From an uncultured Lachnospiraceae bacterium (GTDB lineage Bacteria > Bacillota > Clostridia > Lachnospirales > Lachnospiraceae): a stretch of 64,000 nucleotides of DNA. The notes under the pieces are model-generated. The model was given only the letters and a program-made list of their open reading frames with translations, searched no databases and was not told where the DNA came from. A program made the position numbers and the translations under genes. This document shows, in pieces, positions 59,193 to 64,000 of the stretch; within the stretch, counting starts at the first letter, position 1, and each line of letters starts with the position of its first letter. Where the stretch lies: contig CAJTSD010000003.1 in the NCBI GenBank assembly GCA_910578795.1, positions 105,099 to 169,098 of the forward strand, given 5' to 3'.

Positions 59193-61603
59193 AAAAATCG
59201 GTTATGATGTTGAAAATGTTTTCCGCAATGTTTGCAGTGCTTGCCGTTGCGGGGATTGTTGCTTTTTTAACACGCACGCCAAAAACGCAGACCGTTTCGG
59301 ATACGGCACTGGCAGAGCGCGGAGCGCAGCAGTCGGTCAAAACGACGGCAGATGCAGGGCAGACCGAAAAACCTTCCGAAACGGCTATGGAGGACGAAAT
59401 TTCCCATGCCGATATTCAAAAACTGGAAATGAAGCTGGAAAAGTTGGAACAGCAGGAGACAGGTCTGCTGGAATCGTTGGCGGCGTGGCGTGCGCTTCCG
59501 GATGGACTGACAAAGGAGCAGTTGGATACAATCGCAAGAAGCAGGGTGATACAGTGCTATGAGGAAAACGTGGTGCTTGCGGTAGAGGCAAAGACACTCT
59601 TAATCGGCGGACTTGGCGTGTCCATTCCCTCCGGTTATGCGCAAGATGACGCGATGGCTGCATATGGGGATTATTTGAAGGAGCAGCTGGGAGTCGGCGG
59701 ACTGAACAGCGTGGACGACCTTGGGGGATACTTGGCAGGTGAGCTTATGGAAGGCGTAGTCGGTCAAGTTGGTTCAGAGGCAGTGCAGAATGCGGTGCGG
59801 TATGGTATGGAAGGCGCATTAGATGCATACAAAGCAGATGGTACGCTTGGCAGCGTTTTAACCGGAGCCGTGGATTCAGTGGTGGAAGGGGTGGTATCGG
59901 ATATTCAGGAATATCCTTATGAGCTTGCCAAAAATGTCCTGAATGAAGTGACGGGAGGATTGTTCAGCATAGTGCAGTATTTAGACTCCAGTGATTCGCC
60001 GGAGGAGTTTCTGCAGAATATGGCAGATGAAGTAAGCGGGGGACTGTTCAGTTCCGTTGCAAGTGCCCTTACGTATGAAAGTTCGCCAACGGCGCTGTTT
60101 CAAAGTATGTCCCAATCTGCTTCTGACTCTGCAGCAAGGCTGAGCACGTTTTTGGAAAAAGATACTATCAACTCCACAGATATTGCAAATATGATGTATC
60201 AGTATTCCCAATACGGGGAAGTGCTTCATGACTTAAACAATTATGACTGGAGCGAAAGCTATAGTGCCATGCAGGAAGTATATACGCAGTTTGTGCAAAA
60301 CGAAGTGATGATTGCGTTTTTAAGCAAGGTTGTGGAAGGGGACTTGGGAGAGGAGCTTGAGCAGACGCCGCAGGGAGTGGAAACGATACCGGAAGCGGAT
60401 AAAGAATCCGAAAGCCCTGACTCGGAATCCCGCAAAACGTCGGAAGGCTCTCCAAAGGAGCAGTATGAGGCGTTGGAGAAACGGATTTCCCAGCTGGAAG
60501 AGAACCTTCCGGCTTATCAGGAGGAGTTAAGCGCCCTGATGAACTCTAAATTTACGGTCATGGACAAATACGAGGAGCAGCTCAATGCGGTGAAGGACCA
60601 GTATGCGGCATTAAGGGCGTTTAACGTAAAAAACTTTGAAGCGCAGTATGACGTGGACGGAAGCAGGATTATAGAGGATAATAAAAAAATAAATCATGCA
60701 ATTGGGGAATTGTCCCAATATACGCCCTGGCGTATCACATTGGGGCTGTTCAGCTCAATGGCTATGGAGGACGGCAATCAGGACTATGCCGCTATGGTGT
60801 CAGCAAACGATGCATTTGGGACAGGAATGCAGACGATTACAGTGGATACAAAGGCGGAAATTGAAAAGTTCAATGCGCAGATTACGTTTTATGAGGGATT
60901 AATTGAAACGCGGGAAACGGGAGAGTACTTATCCGGGTGGGGAATGCATAGTGGGCTGCAGCAGGCGTGCGAGAACCAGTACCTGTTGGAATATGTGTTA
61001 AACGGGGAAGAAATCAATTTGGATTCCTATGCGAAGGAGGTTCAGAAAAAGCTGTATATCATGGTGCAGGAGGTTGGCTTAATCAGGGACTTTTATGCCA
61101 CACTCCTAACGGACGGCAATCATAAAAGTGTCAGTATGAATAAGCTAAGCAGCCAGTATCAGGAGATTATGGCTGCGGCGGATCCCGATGGAACAGGCGA
61201 AATTGCGGGAGCGGTAACAGCAGAAGAGCTTGCGGGTTACGTCATCCCCCTGATTGATGCGGGGAGGCAGGCGGAAAATACGATGTCCAACGTGGGCGCC
61301 GCATCGCCGCTTGTGGACAGAAAATACTATTATTCTATGCAGGGCAAGGAACACTGGTTTGAAAAAAGGGGAAGGGTGATGAAGTTTGAAGGCGTGGGGG
61401 GCGTTTACTACGCGAACGGGAAACCGGTCTATGTCGGCGGACTGTATTTCTGCAATGGCATCCTTCTCAACGGCGGTGAGAATGTGGACGCGGAGAAGGT
61501 TTACGAGGCAGCCAAGTATTTGACGGGAAGTCAGTCGGGAATGCAGCAGAACATGGAAATTATTGAGAACGAGCTGCGCAAACGATGGGAGAACAAACAG
61601 TGA
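59189..61603 (+). CDS. large envelope protein with coiled coils, unknown function
   Basis: An 804-residue protein overlapping the previous gene by ATGA, so translationally coupled. An N-terminal anchor or signal segment (MLKMFSAMFAVLAVAGIVAFL) leads to a predicted outer part. Helical coiled coils lie at about 75-105 and 425-505 (QYEALEKRISQLEENLPAYQEEL). A Gly/Ala/Val-rich helical region lies at 150-300. The last 80 residues hold KYYYSMQGKEHWFEKRGRVMKF and VYYANGKPVYVGGLYFCNG. I recognise no family. Together with the zinc-ribbon/YD-repeat protein it probably forms a surface complex. Confidence 0.75.
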   Translation: MKKSVMMLKMFSAMFAVLAVAGIVAFLTRTPKTQTVSDTALAERGAQQSVKTTADAGQTEKPSETAMEDEISHADIQKLEMKLEKLEQQETGLLESLAAWRALPDGLTKEQLDTIARSRVIQCYEENVVLAVEAKTLLIGGLGVSIPSGYAQDDAMAAYGDYLKEQLGVGGLNSVDDLGGYLAGELMEGVVGQVGSEAVQNAVRYGMEGALDAYKADGTLGSVLTGAVDSVVEGVVSDIQEYPYELAKNVLNEVTGGLFSIVQYLDSSDSPEEFLQNMADEVSGGLFSSVASALTYESSPTALFQSMSQSASDSAARLSTFLEKDTINSTDIANMMYQYSQYGEVLHDLNNYDWSESYSAMQEVYTQFVQNEVMIAFLSKVVEGDLGEELEQTPQGVETIPEADKESESPDSESRKTSEGSPKEQYEALEKRISQLEENLPAYQEELSALMNSKFTVMDKYEEQLNAVKDQYAALRAFNVKNFEAQYDVDGSRIIEDNKKINHAIGELSQYTPWRITLGLFSSMAMEDGNQDYAAMVSANDAFGTGMQTITVDTKAEIEKFNAQITFYEGLIETRETGEYLSGWGMHSGLQQACENQYLLEYVLNGEEINLDSYAKEVQKKLYIMVQEVGLIRDFYATLLTDGNHKSVSMNKLSSQYQEIMAAADPDGTGEIAGAVTAEELAGYVIPLIDAGRQAENTMSNVGAASPLVDRKYYYSMQGKEHWFEKRGRVMKFEGVGGVYYANGKPVYVGGLYFCNGILLNGGENVDAEKVYEAAKYLTGSQSGMQQNMEIIENELRKRWENKQ

Positions 61604-61818
61604 AGCTTGTTGGAGAAGTTCTTTTCCGTGAAGTATGTTGGGCGCACGGACCTGTTTGAAAAGCTGTCCATATAGAAGGAAGAGAAATACCGCGCGCTTC
61701 ATGAAGCGTTTTGTTAAGTGCTTTTTTAAGTTATTGACACAAACTCTTTAGTGGCGGCGGGAAAAGGGGCGCAAAACGCGCCTGTGGACGTTTAGAAGCC
61801 GTTTTCGCGGGTGGGTAG
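61604..61818 (+). other. degenerate coding sequence and hairpins
   Basis: Directly behind the large gene, a start-less frame reads LLEKFFSVKYVGRTDLFEKL, hits TAG at about 61672, and continues KEEKYRALHEAF, which looks like a decayed small gene of unknown type. Further on are the hairpins GGCGC/GCGCC and GTGGGT/ACCCAC (about 61811-61831), but no T-run. Nothing functional can be claimed. Confidence 0.4.
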
Positions 61819-62238
61819 TATAAAAACCCACATACGCTTAATCTTGCAATTTATGAACGCAAGAAGGCGTCTTCTATAACAAAAGAAGAATATCAGTGTT
61901 TTTTAGACAATGATGAACAGCTTGCGGAAATATATGGTAAAAATATGCAGTTATTTCGGACAAATAAAGCAGACATTGATTTTGACAGACTGCATTATGG
62001 TGTGATCAAACTGCATGAAACCAAAGAAAACAGCGGATTTGGAGAACAGATCATAATCACGGTAAAGAATCTCTATCAAATGAAGATTCGTTCAGAAAAG
62101 CAGATTGCTATGGTTTTAGGATTATCCCGAAATCAGGTTAAAAGTCTGTTGGAGAAGGGAGAGATAGAATTAGTGATGGAATTACCACTGTCTATTTCCT
62201 TCAGTATCAGCCATTGTCTGTTTTCTATGGTAACATAA
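61819..62238 (+). pseudogene. start-less fragment with a helix-turn-helix-like segment
   Basis: After a TAG at 61816-61818 an open frame of about 139 codons reads NPHTLNLAIYERKKASSITK and ends after LVMELPLSISF. Residues around IRSEKQIAMVLGLSRNQV look like a helix-turn-helix, and EKGEIELVMELPLS follows. An internal ATG at 61945 gives a 97-residue version without a clear ribosome site. It resembles the C-terminal part of a larger protein whose front is missing. Family unknown. Confidence 0.45.
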
Positions 62239-62267
62239 ACGGAAGGGAAAATACGGAGGTTTTGTTT

Positions 62268-62798
62268 ATGCAGATTGAAACTAAGAGATTGTTGATCAGG
62301 GATGTAAAAACAAATGATGCGGTTCCGTTTGCCATAATGGCGGCAGACGGAACCCTAAATGACTGTGGATTTGACAACGACTGCGGCAATTGGATAACAG
62401 AATGGATAACAGAAGCAAAATATTTCGCACTTAGAGATAATCCGAATATGGATTATTTGGCTTATACCATAATCCTAAAGGACGGAGCAGCAGTTGTTGG
62501 TTCTGTTGGATGTTCTTATTATGAAGATCTTCGGGAAACAGGGATTACCTATTTTGTCGGTGCGCAGTATAGAAACAATGGCTATGCTGCTGAAGCGGTT
62601 AAAGCATATACAGAATATTTCCTAAAATACTATAATGCAAAAAGAATAATCGCTACTGTGAGGGATGAAAACGTACCCTCTTGGAAAGCGATTGAAAAAG
62701 CCGGATATATCCTAAACACAAAAAGAATGTATAAAGATTTGAACGATGATGAAGAGAAACTGTACCGTTTTTACGAAATTAGGGATGGTATTAGATGA
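62268..62798 (+). CDS. GNAT family N-acetyltransferase, RimJ/RimL type
   Basis: A 176-residue acetyltransferase starting at 62268 with GGAGG upstream (the in-frame codon at 62214 is rejected). The opening IETKRLLIRDVKTNDA, the acetyl-CoA region QYRNNGYAAEAVKAYTEYF (about 103-121) and the ending VPSWKAIEKAGYI are typical of RimJ/RimL-like enzymes. Substrate unknown. Confidence 0.9.
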   Translation: MQIETKRLLIRDVKTNDAVPFAIMAADGTLNDCGFDNDCGNWITEWITEAKYFALRDNPNMDYLAYTIILKDGAAVVGSVGCSYYEDLRETGITYFVGAQYRNNGYAAEAVKAYTEYFLKYYNAKRIIATVRDENVPSWKAIEKAGYILNTKRMYKDLNDDEEKLYRFYEIRDGIR

Positions 62799-62828
62799 AA
62801 TTTTGCTGCATACACTTCAAAAAATAGA

Positions 62829-62856
62829 TTGACTATTTTTGAAAATAGGGTATTAT
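62829..62856 (+). promoter_or_regulatory. promoter of the type III antitoxin RNA
   Basis: TTGACT (62829-62834) and TATTAT (62851-62856) are separated by 16 bp; an alternative -10 TATACT lies at 62854-62859. Transcription would begin at about 62863, at the first antitoxin repeat. Confidence 0.75.
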
Positions 62857-62862
62857 ACTATT

Positions 62863-62927
62863 GGTGGTGAGTCCTACCGCAAAGTGGACTGCTAAAAGCG
62901 TTAGCAACTCTAATGGAGTTACTACAC
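62863..62927 (+). ncRNA. type III toxin-antitoxin RNA antitoxin (CptI/ToxI-like), about 1.5 repeats
   Basis: Between a promoter and a terminator, just before a ToxN-family gene, lies a short RNA-like stretch. A repeat TGGTGAGTCCTACCGCAAAG (starting 62865) recurs in degenerate form TGGAGTTACTACACAAATGG (62914-62933), period 49. The first unit carries AGTCC/GGACT, GCTAA/TTAGC and AACTC/GAGTT pairings, and the GGT...TACC plus downstream AAAGTG layout recalls the ToxI pseudoknot unit. In the known systems the RNA binds and inhibits the endoribonuclease toxin and is processed by it. Confidence 0.75.
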
Positions 62928-62960
62928 AAATGGCTATGTGGAAACGCATAGCCATTTTTC
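62928..62960 (+). terminator. terminator between antitoxin RNA and toxin gene
   Basis: AAATGGCTATG (62928-62938) pairs with CATAGCCATTT (62947-62957), followed by TT. A leaky terminator at this position is a hallmark of type III toxin-antitoxin loci. Confidence 0.85.
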
Positions 62961-62972
62961 ACGAGGAGACAT

Positions 62973-63508
62973 ATGCAGACGGATTTTAAACTATACAAGG
63001 TGGATATGAAATATATCCGAAATCTACATAATATAGATGATAAAGTGCTTTCTGTTTCGCCACAGGCAGGAAAGGATAACAGAGTTTTCATAGGAATTGT
63101 TATTGTCTGCGGGAGTCACAAATACTGCATACCGCTTTCATCGCCGAAAGAAAAGCATAAGAATATGAAAAATTCTATAGATTTTTCCAAAATTGAGGTA
63201 AATGGAAAATTATTAGGTGTTTTATATTTTAATCTGATGATACCCATAGAAGAAGAACAACTATAGCATGTTGATACAACTATATTCAAGAGGGACCGAG
63301 AAAACATCAAGTATTACAAGAAATTATGCACTCAAGAGCTAGAGTGGTGTCAGGCAAATAGTGAAGTGATTTGCAATAAAGCCAATGTATTGTATAAAAA
63401 TACATATCTAACGAGCCATTTGCAGGCAGAAACCGTTGTCTGAATTTTCCAAAATTAGAATCGGAATGTAAAAAATATAATTTAACAAAAAAGAGAGGCA
63501 CAAAATAA
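62973..63508 (+). pseudogene. ToxN/AbiQ family endoribonuclease toxin, disrupted
   Basis: The gene starts at 62973 with ACGAGGAG upstream. Residues 1-97 (FKLYKVDMKYIRNLHNIDDKV, GIVIVCGSHKYCIPLSSPKEKH) are clear ToxN/AbiQ/CptN sequence, including the K-x-K/H-active-site region. A TAG at 63264-63266 stops it where Gln (CAG) is expected. The same frame goes on with RENIKYYKKLCTQELEWC. At the A-run 63396-63400 one A appears lost (L-Y-K-K-Y expected), and the end continues in another frame (EPFAGRNRCLNFPKLESECK) to TAA at 63506. Intact length would be about 178 residues. Confidence 0.85.
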
Positions 63509-63525
63509 ACCTCTCTTTATAAGGA

Positions 63526-63765
63526 TTACCATAATTTCAACGAATCCTCCGCATCCACCCACATCTGCATATTTCCCTCAAGATACAGCCTCACGTATTC
63601 GAGTGGCTCTTCTATTGCCAAAGCATTTAAGGCACATTCAGAGCAGGGGGTAGTCTTTAGTCCATCTTCAGCCTTGTTGCAGTCAATCCGCAGGAGATAC
63701 CCATCAAAGGTGGTTATATCAATGCTGTTGTGGTTCTCATTGTATTCTGCATATATGAATTTCAT
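63526..63765 (-). CDS. DUF6061-like small protein
   Basis: A 79-residue protein (MKFIYAEYNENHNSIDITTFDG, then CSECALNALAIEEPLEYVRLYLEG). This compact pattern matches the small DUF6061-type proteins seen in mobile or accessory DNA of Lachnospiraceae; function is unknown. AAAGGAC upstream of 63765 supports the start. It converges with the broken toxin gene. Confidence 0.7.
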   Translation of the reverse strand: MKFIYAEYNENHNSIDITTFDGYLLRIDCNKAEDGLKTTPCSECALNALAIEEPLEYVRLYLEGNMQMWVDAEDSLKLW

Positions 63766-63913
63766 ATCTTATTTGTCCTTTCTTTGCTAATTGAATTTTC
63801 GGAGAAATTTAAGAAAGCATTTCAATCAGTTCTTCCTGCCCTGTTCATTTCATGTTATAATTTGTTGCAGGTTTTTCTTTCCCTTATTTTTGCCCTTATG
63901 AGGGTTCGTAACA

Positions 63914-63949
63914 TGAGGGAAAAGGATATAACACAAGGGAAAGTCTAAG
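63914..63949 (+). pseudogene. N-terminal stub resembling a MATE gene start
   Basis: ATG at 63914 with GAGGG seven to eleven bases upstream encodes MREKDITQGKV and stops at TAA 63947-63949. The stub strongly recalls the opening of MATE proteins in this window (MNKDLTQGN, MEQDLTKGN). What follows to the window end shows no continuation of MATE sequence. The region 63766-63913 holds no other gene; it has repeated GCCCTTAT-like words. Confidence 0.4.
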
Positions 63950-64000
63950 GGCAAACTCACTTGCTATAAATTTAGTGTTTTCAAGGGTTTGCGGACTTTT

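Noticed and set aside
43067..63266. Several in-frame TAG codons at conserved Trp/Gln positions might mean TAG is recoded
   Set aside because: Healthy genes in the window end in TAG (for example at 825, 17221, 30296, 39678 and 49484), and the affected genes carry other damage as well. Different residues (Trp, Gln) are replaced, so recoding is unlikely.

Overview
The window looks like a chromosome segment from a low-GC, Gram-positive anaerobe of the Clostridia, most likely Lachnospiraceae. The evidence is the gene order parS - parA (soj) - parB (spo0J) - DUF4446 - HD-GYP - serS - DUF3881, strong GGAGG ribosome sites, AT-rich intergenic DNA with TTGACA/TATAAT promoters, and families common in that group (DUF3881, TSCPD domain, GHKL/LytTR signalling, CptIN-like type III toxin-antitoxin). 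A perfect 16-bp parS next to parAB suggests the left end lies near the replication origin. No phage, conjugation module, rRNA operon or CRISPR array was seen.

Layout. 0-7.2 kb: chromosome partitioning genes, serS, and a small secreted Asp/Cys/His-rich repeat protein. 7.2-10.7 kb: tRNA-Arg(CCU), then a locus in which a response regulator has been joined by deletion to the back half of an ABC ATPase, leaving an intact FtsX-type permease. 10.7-20 kb: a large secreted glucosaminidase with many repeats, a rhomboid protease, a flavoprotein/SCP2 fusion, a HIT protein and a BlaI/M56 regulatory pair. 20-31 kb: a secreted PPC-domain protein, a WYL regulator and ClbS/DfsB gene sharing an operator, a radical SAM protein, a two-subunit ABC exporter divergent from an AraC regulator, and a RelBE-type toxin-antitoxin pair. 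31-42 kb: a P-loop kinase and GNAT, two MATE exporters (one beside a LysR gene), murG, an orphan GHKL sensor kinase with LytTR-like sites upstream, and pgi.

42-64 kb is accessory DNA with much decay. It holds the remains of three DNA methyltransferases (two carry a TGG-to-TAG change at a conserved Trp-Ala), a three-gene ABC importer, structured intergenic repeats, a 1010-residue SF1 helicase with a C-terminal DUF2726-type nuclease-like domain, a collapsed AAA/PD-(D/E)XK gene, a third MATE gene, a two-gene zinc-ribbon/coiled-coil envelope locus of unknown role, and a type III toxin-antitoxin locus whose RNA antitoxin looks intact but whose ToxN/AbiQ toxin is broken by an amber codon and a poly-A frameshift.

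The strongest leads are: the type III locus with its dead toxin; two families of structured repeats, one directly behind terminators and one with unrelated but self-complementary outer arms; the methyltransferase graveyard; the helicase-nuclease fusion; the unassigned 57.5-61.6 kb two-gene locus; and several regulator-operator pairs readable from the DNA (WYL, BlaI, RelB, LytTR). All family names come from reading motifs by eye; no database search was possible.
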